The position numbers and the translations under genes were made by a program. A model generated the notes under the pieces. The model did no database searches and was not told the origin of the DNA. It saw only the letters and a program-made list of their open reading frames with translations. A stretch of DNA of 64,000 nt from an uncultured SAR86 cluster bacterium. Its GTDB lineage: Bacteria; Pseudomonadota; Gammaproteobacteria; Magnimaribacterales; Magnimaribacteraceae. Location of the stretch: assembly GCA_902605935.1 (NCBI GenBank), contig CACLEI010000003.1, positions 1 through 64,000 on the forward strand, in the 5' to 3' direction. Position 1 is the stretch's first letter; every line of letters starts with the position of its first letter. Shown piece after piece: positions 19,459-29,869 of the stretch.

Positions 19459-21126
19459 TCAATAAACTATAGAAGAATTAATTGAAATATCCGCCCTACC
19501 CCATATTTCCTTAAACTTATTGAGAGCTTCAATAGATTCTTCCTGATTATTTAATTCATTTTGTGCGACATGTAGTCCGAAGTAAGACCATCCATTTCTA
19601 GGATAATCTTTTAAATCTCTTTCAAAAACTAACGCTGCTTCCTCAAATGATTTATTCATTAAAAGTGCATGACCTAAAGTTTGGCGAGTTGGATAATACC
19701 AAAATGGAGGTTCTGTATATGGAAGACTATCTTGAATTGTTACAGCTTCTTTAAAATGAGCTATAGCCCCACTGTAATAACCTGAGTACATATCAATCGA
19801 TCCTGAAGCAAGCAAAGAAGCTATTTTCATTAATGATTTTGTTGGGTGACCTGCCATTACCATAGCGTTTACTTCTTCAGATTCAATATCATTTAATATC
19901 ATGCTTTGAAATCTATTTGCCTCAAATGAGTTTCCGTTAGCAGCGTGAGCGACAGACAAAGCATAGTTGAATATAGAATTGGAAAATTTGAAATCATCAT
20001 CTGGTCTTTCATAAGAAAAAACTTTATCCCATTTTGCAAATCTCACGTAAGACAATAAAGGTATTGTATGAAAGAATTCTAAGAAAGGTATATCTCTAAT
20101 TTGCTCTGGCGAAACATAATTTGATACCTTTATTGCTGACTCAATAGATAAGTCGCTCATTCCTTCCATTGTTGATGCAGCCCAAAGGAAATGGACATTA
20201 TGAGGATAATATAAGGCTGGGTAAAAACCTTGAGCATTACATTGAGCAATATACTCCTCATCGACCTTGGCTGCTGCTATGTTAGCTAATGATGCATCCT
20301 CATATCTCCCCACTCTCCAATAGATATGAGATGGCATATGTACTAAATGACCAGCTCCAGGAACCAAATCAGCTAACCTGTCAGCGGCTTCTTCAGCTCT
20401 ACTTGGATCACTTGATGCTTCTACAGCATGTATATAAAGATGGATAGCCAGAGGATGATTTGGATCTTTATCAAGAACTGATTCGATAGTATTGATGACT
20501 TTAATTGTATCAGGTTTAGGATTACCATCTTCTGCCCAATAGTTCCAAGGCATTGTATTCATCAAAGCCTCAGCATATAACGATGCTGCATCAGTGTCAT
20601 CGGGATATTTAGACGAAAGTGCCTCCATTGCTTCAGCATAAGCAATATCAAGTGGTACTCTTGAGGAATTTACATCCCCGTTATATCTCGATTTTAAAGT
20701 CAGAATGAAGTCCTTTTCTTTCGGTGAGGCAAATTCTATTAGCGACATGGCTTTATTTGTTCTCTCAAAAGCATCAAGTCGCTCTTGAGGACTCATTATG
20801 GCTTTGCCATCACTTGTAACATTAATATTAGGACCTAAGGCCAGAGCTTCTCCCCAGAAACAAATTGCACAATTAGGATCCAATTTTTGAGCAGCTTTGA
20901 AGCTTCGAATAGATTCGGCATGATTGAAAGCAAACGCCATAATCAGACCCTGATTAAAATAATCCTGTACGCCTTCAACTTTAGAGGAAATGGTAAAAGA
21001 ATGAGATCCAAGTCCATTTAGTAATGGTGCACCAGCTTTTTCTATTAAATCATTTCGATCAATCGAAGTATCTTGAGAGCATGAATAAACAACAAACAGA
21101 ATAGGTAAAAGTAATTTTAATTTCAT
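19459..21126 (-). CDS. TPR-repeat lipoprotein
   Basis: Lipobox FVVYSCSQ; TPR-like repeats (GLIMAFAFNHAESIRSFKAAQKLDPNCAICFWGEAL). Start moved to the ATG at 21126 so that the signal peptide is N-terminal (ORF track start 21156). Confidence 0.65.
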   Translation of the reverse strand: MKLKLLLPILFVVYSCSQDTSIDRNDLIEKAGAPLLNGLGSHSFTISSKVEGVQDYFNQGLIMAFAFNHAESIRSFKAAQKLDPNCAICFWGEALALGPNINVTSDGKAIMSPQERLDAFERTNKAMSLIEFASPKEKDFILTLKSRYNGDVNSSRVPLDIAYAEAMEALSSKYPDDTDAASLYAEALMNTMPWNYWAEDGNPKPDTIKVINTIESVLDKDPNHPLAIHLYIHAVEASSDPSRAEEAADRLADLVPGAGHLVHMPSHIYWRVGRYEDASLANIAAAKVDEEYIAQCNAQGFYPALYYPHNVHFLWAASTMEGMSDLSIESAIKVSNYVSPEQIRDIPFLEFFHTIPLLSYVRFAKWDKVFSYERPDDDFKFSNSIFNYALSVAHAANGNSFEANRFQSMILNDIESEEVNAMVMAGHPTKSLMKIASLLASGSIDMYSGYYSGAIAHFKEAVTIQDSLPYTEPPFWYYPTRQTLGHALLMNKSFEEAALVFERDLKDYPRNGWSYFGLHVAQNELNNQEESIEALNKFKEIWGRADISINSSIVY

Positions 21127-21203
21127 GAAGTTAATATAACAAACTGATCTATACATTCAAGATGAGTCATTGAGCGCCTAAACTCTGTAGTACAATCTCA
21201 CTT

Positions 21204-22412
21204 ATGAAGCCATTAAATGGGGTAAAAGTTATCGACCTGACACATATGTTAGCTGGACCCTATGCTGGAATGGTTTTAGCAGATTTAGGAGCGGAAGTTG
21301 TTAAAGTCGAACCCTTGGGAAGCGGAGAAATGACTAGAGGATTATTAAAAAATGATCCAAATTATTCTTTCAAAAACTTTGGAGCTTATTTTCTAACTTT
21401 AAATAGAAATAAGAAAAGCGTTTCTATCGATCTTAAAAATAAAAAAGGTCTGGAAGTTTTTTATGATCTAGTAAGATCCGCTGATGTAGTACTTAATAAC
21501 TTTAGTGCCGGAGTGGTTAGTAAATTAAAAATTGACTTCGAAAATTTGTCTTCCATAAACCCAAAGATCATTACTTGTTCTATCACAGGGTTTGGTGAAA
21601 CTGGTCCGCATTCTACAAGACCTGCATATGACCAGATTGTTCAAGCCTATAGTGGTGGTATGTCAATTACAGGAAAAAATGCCAAGTCACCTACACGTGC
21701 TGGAATACCAATTGGAGATTTAGGATCTGGACTATATAGTGTTATCGGAATCCTCTCAGCCCTATACTCAAGAGAAAAAACACAAAAAGGACAACATATA
21801 GACTTGTCTTTACTTGATGTTCAAATATCACTTCTAACTTACATGGCTACTATGCAAACTTTATCAGGCATAGATCCTGAACCAATTGGAAATGCTCACT
21901 TTGTTCATGTGCCTTACAACAGTTTTACAACTAGTGACGGTTATGTCGTGATAGCGGTTATAACAGATGAATTTTGGCAATCCCTCAAATCAGTAGTAAA
22001 TGTTGGCTCTTTGGATGATTCCAAATATGATTCCTCTATCAACAGACTTAAGAATCAAGCTTTTATAGAAAATGAACTAAACAAAGTTCTTTCTACTCAA
22101 ACATCAGGTTATTGGATTGATAAATTAAATAAAGCGAAAGTTCCCTGTGCACCTATCAATAAATTCAGTGATGCATTAAACGATGAGCAAGTAAAACACA
22201 GAAATATGATAGTGGAGGTTGAACATCCTGATGGTGGTTTTGTTAAAATGCCTGGAAACCCAGTTAAGATGTCTTATACAAATGAGGAATCCTACTCTTC
22301 CCCACCACACTTAGGAACCGACACAAGAGAAATATTAAAAAATTGGTCAAAATATGAAGATGATAAAATTGAGAGCCTTGAAAACGAAAAAATTATCCAA
22401 TCAATAGACTAG
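21204..22412 (+). CDS. CoA-transferase, family III (CaiB/BaiF)
   Basis: LNGVKVIDLTHMLAGPYAGMVLADLGAEVVKVEPLGSGE, LNRNKKSVSIDLKNKKG, GDLGSGLYSVIGILSAL. Confidence 0.9.
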   Translation: MKPLNGVKVIDLTHMLAGPYAGMVLADLGAEVVKVEPLGSGEMTRGLLKNDPNYSFKNFGAYFLTLNRNKKSVSIDLKNKKGLEVFYDLVRSADVVLNNFSAGVVSKLKIDFENLSSINPKIITCSITGFGETGPHSTRPAYDQIVQAYSGGMSITGKNAKSPTRAGIPIGDLGSGLYSVIGILSALYSREKTQKGQHIDLSLLDVQISLLTYMATMQTLSGIDPEPIGNAHFVHVPYNSFTTSDGYVVIAVITDEFWQSLKSVVNVGSLDDSKYDSSINRLKNQAFIENELNKVLSTQTSGYWIDKLNKAKVPCAPINKFSDALNDEQVKHRNMIVEVEHPDGGFVKMPGNPVKMSYTNEESYSSPPHLGTDTREILKNWSKYEDDKIESLENEKIIQSID

Positions 22413-22511
22413 GATATATTTATCCAAAACATATGCAGCTAAAGCTATAAAAATGGTAATTAATGCCAAACAAAGTAGTAATGTTTTAAATTTAAATTCT
22501 TTTTCTTTCAT
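22401..22511 (-). CDS. Candidate 36-aa single-TM micro-protein
   Basis: Minus-strand ATG...TGA encodes MKEKEFKFKTLLLCLALITIFIALAAYVLDKYILVY; Lys-rich head then ~19 hydrophobic residues; below ORF-track cutoff. No clear SD. Confidence 0.35.
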   Translation of the reverse strand: MKEKEFKFKTLLLCLALITIFIALAAYVLDKYILVY

Positions 22512-22556
22512 CTTTTGCTTTAGTAATTAAGCTATCTGTTAGAAAATGTATTATAT

Positions 22557-22775
22557 ATGGCAAAACAAGATTTAATAGAAATGGATGGAGAGGTTATAGA
22601 AACCCTTCCTAATACTACCTTTAGAGTTAAATTAGATAATGATCATGTCGTTACTGCTCACATATCTGGAAAAATGCGTAAACACTATATTCGAATTCTT
22701 ACGGGCGATAAGGTAAAAGTGGAAATAACCCCTTATGATCTATCCAAAGGAAGAATTATTTTTAGAGAAAGATAA
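22557..22775 (+). CDS. infA: Translation initiation factor IF-1
   Basis: 72 aa, [72 protein letters not shown]. Confidence 0.98.
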   Translation: MAKQDLIEMDGEVIETLPNTTFRVKLDNDHVVTAHISGKMRKHYIRILTGDKVKVEITPYDLSKGRIIFRER

Positions 22776-22776
22776 A

Positions 22777-23943
22777 TTATTTATTTATTTCTTCTATAAG
22801 AGAAATTAGAAAATTAAGTCTATGCCCACCGGAGTATCTATCTAGGGCTGCTACATCTCTTGCACTGTGCATGGCTATCACAATTTTTGAATCTGGATCT
22901 ACCCAGATAAACTGTCCAAAAATACCATCAGCATAATATGCTTTATATCCAAATCCGGCTAGCCACCACTGGTATCCATAATAACTGAAACCTGGAGATG
23001 GTTTAGTAGACTTAATCATCCAATCATTAGGTAATGTATTTCTACCATCCGGTAAGACACCATTTTTTAATGCAAAAAGTCCTATGCGGGCATAATCTCT
23101 TAGTGTTGCATTTATACAACAACCTCCAAGCTCTTGGGAATAATCACTATCTAACGCCCAATAAGCATCAAACTCCATTCCAAAGGGTTGCCATATTTTC
23201 TTTTCTAAATAAGTAGAGAGATTTTGTCCAGTTGCTGCTCTTACAATTCCTCCTATGACATTGGATTCAGCAGTGTTGTAGTTAAATTTAGTACCAGGTT
23301 TATTTAATACTTCAAGTTTATTAAGATAGCTATAAAGCTTGTTATCATTAAATCCGGAAGCTATGTTGACGTCTGAATAAGGATCAGCATAATCTTCGTT
23401 CCAATCTATACCTGAAGACATTTGTAACACATCTTCTATGGATACATTCGAATAATTTCCTCGATTTAAATCAGTTACATAAGTGGATACCGGATCATTT
23501 ACTGATTTGATAAAACCATCTTTAATTGCAGCACCGATCAGCATAGATGTAACAGATTTAGTTACTGAAAATGACATCCATTTTGATGTTTCATCATTAC
23601 CAAAATTATAATTTTCATAAAGGATTTTATCGTCCTTCACTATAATTAGGCCGGCAACCTTAAATGTATTTATATAATCATTTATAGTAAATTTCTTTCC
23701 TCCATATCTGTAGGTTAAAGAATCGAGATTTATTAGTTGGTAAGAAAGAGAATAAGGGTCAAGACTTTTATTTATAAGTCTGGTTGGAAGGATATGTTGT
23801 ATATTTTTGAATCCAAGAAGTTTCTCTTCAGTATTCCAAAATAGGATTGACTTTGGAGCTTCATCACTGCTCAACTCATTTTCAGATCCAAAAAAAAGAA
23901 ATGAAAGACAAATTAAATATGCAGCTAAGATAAACCTCATCAA
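22777..23943 (-). CDS. Serine hydrolase, beta-lactamase/penicillin-binding family (class C-like)
   Basis: SxxK motif SVTKSVTSMLIG, YNTAESNVIGGIVRAATGQNLSTYLEKKIWQPFGM, YYGYQWW. Confidence 0.85.
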   Translation of the reverse strand: MMRFILAAYLICLSFLFFGSENELSSDEAPKSILFWNTEEKLLGFKNIQHILPTRLINKSLDPYSLSYQLINLDSLTYRYGGKKFTINDYINTFKVAGLIIVKDDKILYENYNFGNDETSKWMSFSVTKSVTSMLIGAAIKDGFIKSVNDPVSTYVTDLNRGNYSNVSIEDVLQMSSGIDWNEDYADPYSDVNIASGFNDNKLYSYLNKLEVLNKPGTKFNYNTAESNVIGGIVRAATGQNLSTYLEKKIWQPFGMEFDAYWALDSDYSQELGGCCINATLRDYARIGLFALKNGVLPDGRNTLPNDWMIKSTKPSPGFSYYGYQWWLAGFGYKAYYADGIFGQFIWVDPDSKIVIAMHSARDVAALDRYSGGHRLNFLISLIEEINK

Positions 23944-26204
23944 GAGACTTTTTCTTTTTTCTTTGAGGTTTCTTTAAAATCTACTTTTATTTCATTATCT
24001 TCCAGAGATACGAAGGCAATACCACCAGATTTTGATAATTTGCCAAATAGAATCTCTTCAGCGAGGACTGTTTTTATACTATCTTGTATAAGTCTCTGCA
24101 TAGGTCTAGCACCCATATTCTTATCATATCCGTTCTCTAGCAACCAATCTCTAACTTCTTCGGAGACTTCGAGTTGAACTTTTTGAACCTCTAATTGAAC
24201 TTGTAGTTCAATTAAAAATTTATCGACTACCGTACGAATGACCTCTGTTGGCAAAGGATTAAATTGTATGATTCCATCAAGTCTATTTCTGAACTCAGGA
24301 GAAAAGGTCTTCTTAATCATTTCTGTAGCATCACTTGTATGATCTTGAGATTGAAAGCCCATACTAGCCCTGCTCATATCTTGAGCACCAGTATTTGTTG
24401 TCATTATTACAATAGTATTTCTAAAATCAGCCTTTCTACCGTTATTATCCGTTAAAGTTCCATGGTCCATTACTTGTAGGAGTATATTGAAAACTTCTGG
24501 GTGTGCTTTCTCTATTTCATCCAACAGTATTACTGAATGTGGATGTTTATTCACAGACTCAGTGAGTAAACCGCCTTGATCATAGCCGACATAACCAGGA
24601 GGAGCTCCAATCAACCTCGAGACCGTATGTCTTTCCATATATTCGGACATATCAAATCTTACAAATTCAATACCCATTATTTTGGCAAGCTGTTTACTAA
24701 CCTCAGTTTTGCCTACTCCAGTAGGACCAGAAAACAAAAATGATCCAACTGGTTTTTCATCTACTCTCAGTCCTGCTCTGGCAAGTTTTATTGCAGAAGA
24801 AAGACTCTCTACTGCTACATCCTGACCAAATATGACTCGTTTGAGGTTTTCCTCTAATTTTTCTAAAGATTTTTTATCGGATGTAGATACTGTTTTTTCC
24901 GGTATTCTAGCTATGGATGCTACGATCTTTTCAATGTCTAGTTCGTTAATAGTTTTTTTTCTTTTGGAAATAGGAACTAATTTCTGTCTAGCCCCAGCTT
25001 CGTCGACTACATCAATTGCCTTGTCAGGAAGAAATCTATCATTGATATGCTTTGAAGCCAAAGAAGCAGCTGCCCTCAAGGAACCTTCTGTATATTTAAT
25101 TTCGTGATGTTCTTCAAAGCGATCTTTGAGTCCTTTTAATATGTTGAAAGTCTCATCAACAGTAGGTTCACTCACTTCTACCTTTTGAAATCTTCTTGAT
25201 AACGCTCTGTCTTTTTCAAAAATACCTCTAAATTCTTTGTATGTAGTTGATCCGACAAATTGAAGTCCACGTTTTGCTAATGCAGGTTTGAGAAGATTGG
25301 AGGCATCCATAACGCCACCAGAAGTAGCTCCCGCACCTATGATGGTATGAATTTCGTCAATAAATAATATTGCAGAACTATCATCTTCTAATTCTTTCAA
25401 GACTGCTTTTAATCTTTCTTCAAAATCTCCGCGATATTTTGTACCTGCCAGTAGCGCCCCCATATCTAATGAATAGATAACACTATCTTTGATCAAATCT
25501 GGAACTTTATTCTCTGTGATTAATTTAGCTAATCCTTCAGCAATAGCTGTTTTACCAACTCCTGATTCACCTACTAATAGAGGATTATTTTTACTTCTAC
25601 GCGCTAATATTTGTACAACTCTCTCTATTTCAGAAGTTCTACCTATTAAAGGGTCTATTCTCCCTTCTAATGCTTCTTTATTTAAGTTAGTGGTAAATTG
25701 TTCAAGCGCATTATTTGACTCTGGTTCATTAGATTCACCAGTTTCTACGTTATCAGGATCAGTATTTTCGCTTCTTCCATGACTTAAATACGTTACGGCA
25801 TCTAGTCGAGTTAAGCCTAATTGCTCTAAAAGGAAGACACTTTGTGACTCTTTCTCACTAAAGATAGCCACAAGAATATTACTGCCTTTAACTTCGTCTT
25901 TACCTGAGGACTGAACATGAAAAACGGCTCTTTGTATTACTCTTTGAAAGCCCAAGGTTGGTTGAATATCAATTTCAGTTTCGTTTGATATCTTAGGTGT
26001 TGTTGAACCTATAAATTCTTGAAGATCAACGCGTAGTTGTTCAATATTTACTTTGTTTGAAGTTAATAATGCAATTGCGTCAGAATTTTCTAAAAGCGCA
26101 AGCAAAAGATGTTCGACAGTAACAAATTCATGTTTTTGATCTTGTGCAAGTTTAAAAGCATTATTTAAATTTTGTTCTAATTCTTGGTTAATCATCTTCG
26201 TCAA
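23940..26204 (-). CDS. clpA: ATP-dependent Clp protease ATP-binding subunit ClpA
   Basis: Clp_N repeats, [61 protein letters not shown]; follows clpS. Confidence 0.97.
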   Translation of the reverse strand: MTKMINQELEQNLNNAFKLAQDQKHEFVTVEHLLLALLENSDAIALLTSNKVNIEQLRVDLQEFIGSTTPKISNETEIDIQPTLGFQRVIQRAVFHVQSSGKDEVKGSNILVAIFSEKESQSVFLLEQLGLTRLDAVTYLSHGRSENTDPDNVETGESNEPESNNALEQFTTNLNKEALEGRIDPLIGRTSEIERVVQILARRSKNNPLLVGESGVGKTAIAEGLAKLITENKVPDLIKDSVIYSLDMGALLAGTKYRGDFEERLKAVLKELEDDSSAILFIDEIHTIIGAGATSGGVMDASNLLKPALAKRGLQFVGSTTYKEFRGIFEKDRALSRRFQKVEVSEPTVDETFNILKGLKDRFEEHHEIKYTEGSLRAAASLASKHINDRFLPDKAIDVVDEAGARQKLVPISKRKKTINELDIEKIVASIARIPEKTVSTSDKKSLEKLEENLKRVIFGQDVAVESLSSAIKLARAGLRVDEKPVGSFLFSGPTGVGKTEVSKQLAKIMGIEFVRFDMSEYMERHTVSRLIGAPPGYVGYDQGGLLTESVNKHPHSVILLDEIEKAHPEVFNILLQVMDHGTLTDNNGRKADFRNTIVIMTTNTGAQDMSRASMGFQSQDHTSDATEMIKKTFSPEFRNRLDGIIQFNPLPTEVIRTVVDKFLIELQVQLEVQKVQLEVSEEVRDWLLENGYDKNMGARPMQRLIQDSIKTVLAEEILFGKLSKSGGIAFVSLEDNEIKVDFKETSKKKEKVS

Positions 26205-26538
26205 CTTCCTCTATGTCGCTTAATAGCGGGTGACCATTTTCTTTAGCGAAATTATTTACTTGAGCGCTCTTAGTTTCTGCCACTTCTTTAGTAAAGATAC
26301 CACAAACTCCCTTTCCATGTGTATGAACAGCTAACATTATGTGCTGGGCCTTATCACCATCAAAACCAAAAAATATTTGCAATACATAGACTACAAACTC
26401 CATAGGTGTGTAATCATCATTAAGGAGAATAACTCTATAAAGAGAGGGTTTCTTAACTTTAGGTTTTTCTAAAGTTGCTACTGAAGAAGTATCTTGATTT
26501 TGGTCTTCGCGATTTTTATTATTTTTTACTAAAAGCAT
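26188..26538 (-). CDS. clpS: ATP-dependent Clp protease adaptor ClpS
   Basis: [57 protein letters not shown]. Confidence 0.97.
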   Translation of the reverse strand: MLLVKNNKNREDQNQDTSSVATLEKPKVKKPSLYRVILLNDDYTPMEFVVYVLQIFFGFDGDKAQHIMLAVHTHGKGVCGIFTKEVAETKSAQVNNFAKENGHPLLSDIEEVDEDD

Positions 26539-27797
26539 TAATCCATATTTGAAATTATTGCCTCTCCAAATTCAGAGCATTTTAATAGGCTTGCCCCACT
26601 CATAAGCCTCTCGAAATCGTAAGTCACAGTTTTTTGACTGATCGTTCTAGCTAAGCCTTCAATTATTAAATCTGCAGCCTCCATCCAACCCATGTATCTC
26701 AACATCATTTCTGCTGAAAGAATTAATGATCCTGGATTAACTTTATCTAATCCAGCATATTTTGGGGCAGTTCCATGAGTCGCTTCGAATAATGCTATTT
26801 TTTCACCTAAGTTTGCACCTGGTGCTATTCCTATCCCCCCTACTTCTGCTGCTAAAGCATCCGAAATGTAGTCACCGTTTAAATTTAAAGTAGCAATAAC
26901 ACTATACTCGTCGGGTCTTGTAAGTATTTGCTGAAGAAAAGCATCGGCTATAACATCTTTAATAACTATTTCTTTTCCTGTAGTTGGGTTAGTTAATGTA
27001 TGCCATGGTCCTCCGTCTAATTCTTTGGCATCATACTTTGAAACTGCAAATTGGTAACCCCAATCCTTAAAAGACCCTTCGGTAAACTTCATTATGTTAC
27101 CTTTGTGAACCAAGGTAACAGAGTCCCTATCATTGTTTATAGCGTACTGGATAGCTTTATCTACTAATCTCTCAGTACCCTGCTTAGAAACTGGTTTGAC
27201 ACCTATTCCACAATTTTCTATAAATCTAATTTTGTTTACACCCATTTCTTCAGTAAAAAACCTTATTACTTTATCAGCCTCTTCAGTTCCTGCTTCCCAT
27301 TCAATACCTGCATATATGTCCTCAGAATTTTCTCTGAAAATCACCATATCTGTTTTCTCAGGAGACACAACTGGGCTTGGTACTCCGTTAAAATATCTTA
27401 CCGGCCTTTGACATACGTAAAGATCTAATTCTTGTCTCAAAGCAACATTTAAGGACCTTATGCCACCTCCTACTGGAGTAGTTAATGGGCCCTTAATACC
27501 TACTAGATAAATTTCTAAAGCTCTAAGTGTTTCAGGCGGAAGCCAATTGTTTTCTCCATAAACCATTGTAGACTTCTCACCGCAGTATATTTCCATCCAT
27601 TCAATCTTCTTCTTACCACCATAAGATTTCTCTACCGCACTATCTACTACACTAATCATAGCAGGTGTAATATCGGAACCTATACCATCTCCTTCGATGA
27701 AGGGAACTATGGGATTGTCAGGTACTATAAGTTTTCCTGAAGAATCCATTGATATCTTAGAACCACCTTTAGGTTCTATTATGTGCTCAAATTCCAT
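26538..27797 (-). CDS. icd: Isocitrate dehydrogenase (NADP)
   Basis: [71 protein letters not shown]. Confidence 0.97.
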   Translation of the reverse strand: MEFEHIIEPKGGSKISMDSSGKLIVPDNPIVPFIEGDGIGSDITPAMISVVDSAVEKSYGGKKKIEWMEIYCGEKSTMVYGENNWLPPETLRALEIYLVGIKGPLTTPVGGGIRSLNVALRQELDLYVCQRPVRYFNGVPSPVVSPEKTDMVIFRENSEDIYAGIEWEAGTEEADKVIRFFTEEMGVNKIRFIENCGIGVKPVSKQGTERLVDKAIQYAINNDRDSVTLVHKGNIMKFTEGSFKDWGYQFAVSKYDAKELDGGPWHTLTNPTTGKEIVIKDVIADAFLQQILTRPDEYSVIATLNLNGDYISDALAAEVGGIGIAPGANLGEKIALFEATHGTAPKYAGLDKVNPGSLILSAEMMLRYMGWMEAADLIIEGLARTISQKTVTYDFERLMSGASLLKCSEFGEAIISNMD

Positions 27798-27866
27798 GAT
27801 TGCTCTGTATAATTAAAATTGGTGGTGCATTATATATTATTTAGATGAATAGGTTAATTGAGCTAA

Positions 27867-28934
27867 ATGAGTAAAGGAAAAGTACTAGTTGGACTGTCTG
27901 GAGGAGTAGATTCATCTGTTACAGCTTTATTGTTAAAAGAACAAGGATATGAAGTACATGCTCTTTTTATGAAAAATTGGGATGATGATGATGGTTCTCC
28001 ATATTGCAATGCAAAAGAAGATTTCATGGATGCAGTGTTTGTGTCAGATCAATTAAAAATTCCTTTAGAACAAATAAGTTTTTCAAAAGAATATAAAGAA
28101 TCAGTCTTTTCTTATTTTCTTTCTGAATTAGAAACTGGAAATACACCTAATCCAGATATCTTATGCAACAAAGAGATTAAATTTAAAGAATTTTATAATT
28201 ACGCAATGTCTAATGATTACGACTTTATAGCTACCGGACATTATGCGATAACTGATAATCAAAGTTTATATAAAGGTATAGATAATTCGAAAGATCAATC
28301 TTATTTCCTGCACGCAATAGATAAAGAAGTTTTGCAGAAAACCATATTTCCACTGGGAGAACTTAAAAAAGAGAAAGTAAGACAAATAGCAAAAGAAAAC
28401 AGCCTTATAACAAGCAATAAAAAGGATAGTACAGGTATTTGTTTTATCGGTGAAAGGCCTTTCCCTGAATTTGTAGGGAGCTATCTATCAGGCGAGGAAG
28501 GTAACATAATAAATGAGAATGATGATGTGATAGGAATTCATCAGGGGTTAGTTTTTTATACCCTAGGGCAAAGACAAGGTTTAGGAATCGGCGGTGTTAA
28601 AGGATCTCCCGATCTTCCCTGGTATGTAGCTAAGAAGAATCTTAAAACTAATGAACTCTTATGCGTCCAAGGCAATGATCATCCTCTATTATTTTCTAGA
28701 GAGTTGTCTACAAAGAATCTCTTTAGACTCGAAGATTCACTTCCGACAAGCTTCGAGGGAACTGCCAAGGTAAGATATAGACAGGAAGATCAGGGATGTG
28801 AAATCTATGTTGAAGATAATGCTTTGAATATAAAATTTCATAAACCACAAAGATCTGTCACCCCAGGTCAATCGGTAGTAATTTACAAAAATGATAAATG
28901 TTTAGGCGGTGGAGAGATTTGCACTATTAATTAA
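27867..28934 (+). CDS. mnmA: tRNA-specific 2-thiouridylase MnmA
   Basis: VLVGLSGGVDSSVTALLLKEQGYEVHALFMKNWDDDDG, TPNPDILCNKEIKF, DSTGICFIGER. Confidence 0.97.
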   Translation: MSKGKVLVGLSGGVDSSVTALLLKEQGYEVHALFMKNWDDDDGSPYCNAKEDFMDAVFVSDQLKIPLEQISFSKEYKESVFSYFLSELETGNTPNPDILCNKEIKFKEFYNYAMSNDYDFIATGHYAITDNQSLYKGIDNSKDQSYFLHAIDKEVLQKTIFPLGELKKEKVRQIAKENSLITSNKKDSTGICFIGERPFPEFVGSYLSGEEGNIINENDDVIGIHQGLVFYTLGQRQGLGIGGVKGSPDLPWYVAKKNLKTNELLCVQGNDHPLLFSRELSTKNLFRLEDSLPTSFEGTAKVRYRQEDQGCEIYVEDNALNIKFHKPQRSVTPGQSVVIYKNDKCLGGGEICTIN

Positions 28935-29162
28935 CTCTATTTTCTTAGATCTAGTAAGTTTCTTAATCTCAATCTCTCTCTTTAAAGATCTACTTTTATC
29001 GTGAGTATGTTCTTCATAAACAAGAGTGACTGGAAGCCGACTTTTAGTATATTTTGCTCCTTTACCAGAATTATGAGTATCAATTCTTTCAGAAAGACTG
29101 TTACTAATTCCGGTATATAAACTACCGTCAGAACACTTCAAAATATACACACACCATTTCAT
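28902..29162 (-). CDS. GIY-YIG nuclease domain protein (UPF0213-like)
   Basis: WCVYILKCSDGSLYTGISNSLSERIDTHNSGKGAKYTKSRLPVTLVY. Confidence 0.9.
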   Translation of the reverse strand: MKWCVYILKCSDGSLYTGISNSLSERIDTHNSGKGAKYTKSRLPVTLVYEEHTHDKSRSLKREIEIKKLTRSKKIELINSANLSTA

Positions 29163-29252
29163 TCAGACAAAAGCAGAAGCGATCCAGAGAGTTAGGACAA
29201 TAATAACAACCAAAGTACAAAGCCAAGCCCTTATTCTGTCCTCTTTATCCAT
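29163..29252 (-). CDS. Candidate 29-aa single-TM micro-protein between GST and GIY-YIG genes
   Basis: Minus strand encodes MDKEDRIRAWLCTLVVIIVLTLWIASAFV-stop. ATG overlaps the GST stop (TGATG) and its TGA directly abuts the GIY-YIG ATG (TGAATG). Confidence 0.55.
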   Translation of the reverse strand: MDKEDRIRAWLCTLVVIIVLTLWIASAFV

Positions 29253-29863
29253 CAGGCTGAAGCTGAATCCAATTCACTTAATCTAGAGTAAAGATTAGAA
29301 ATATTTTTATTTTCTTCACTAATAGCTTGACCAACAGAAGCACCAAAATTTAAGAAGCAATAAAGCATAATGTCAGCTAGAGTAAATCTATCACCACAAA
29401 TAAATTCTTTTCCATCTAGTTGTTTATCAAGCCATTGTAATCTTTCTTGTGCAATCATCTTTAAATCATCTGCAGCTTGAGGTATGAGATGTAATCTATC
29501 TTTAAAGAGTTCATATCCTTCAGCGGATCTAAAACCATTTGTTAAAGGCTCGATAATTTGTAGGTCAATTCTTCGAACCCACATTTTTGTCTCAGCTCTC
29601 TCTTCAGGCGTTTTACCGATAAGATCACTATGGCCATTGATTTCATCTAAAAATTCACAAATTGCTGTTATTTCTGCCAAGAAATCTCCATTATCGAGCT
29701 CTAAAGCTGGCATTTGACCAGAAGGATTTCTTTTGAGATGTTCATCTTGTCTATTTTCACCAGCCATTAAATCAACTTCAATTGTTTCAATATCAAGACC
29801 AAGTTCAGCTATAAACATTCTAACTACATGTGGGTTTGGACCCATTGAATTAAATAATTTCAT
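29252..29863 (-). CDS. Glutathione S-transferase family protein
   Basis: MKLFNSMGPNPHVVRMFIAELGLDIETIEVDL...RNPSGQMPALELDNGDFLAEITAICEFLDE...FTLADIMLYCFLNF. Confidence 0.9.
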   Translation of the reverse strand: MKLFNSMGPNPHVVRMFIAELGLDIETIEVDLMAGENRQDEHLKRNPSGQMPALELDNGDFLAEITAICEFLDEINGHSDLIGKTPEERAETKMWVRRIDLQIIEPLTNGFRSAEGYELFKDRLHLIPQAADDLKMIAQERLQWLDKQLDGKEFICGDRFTLADIMLYCFLNFGASVGQAISEENKNISNLYSRLSELDSASA

Positions 29864-29869
29864 TTTTTC

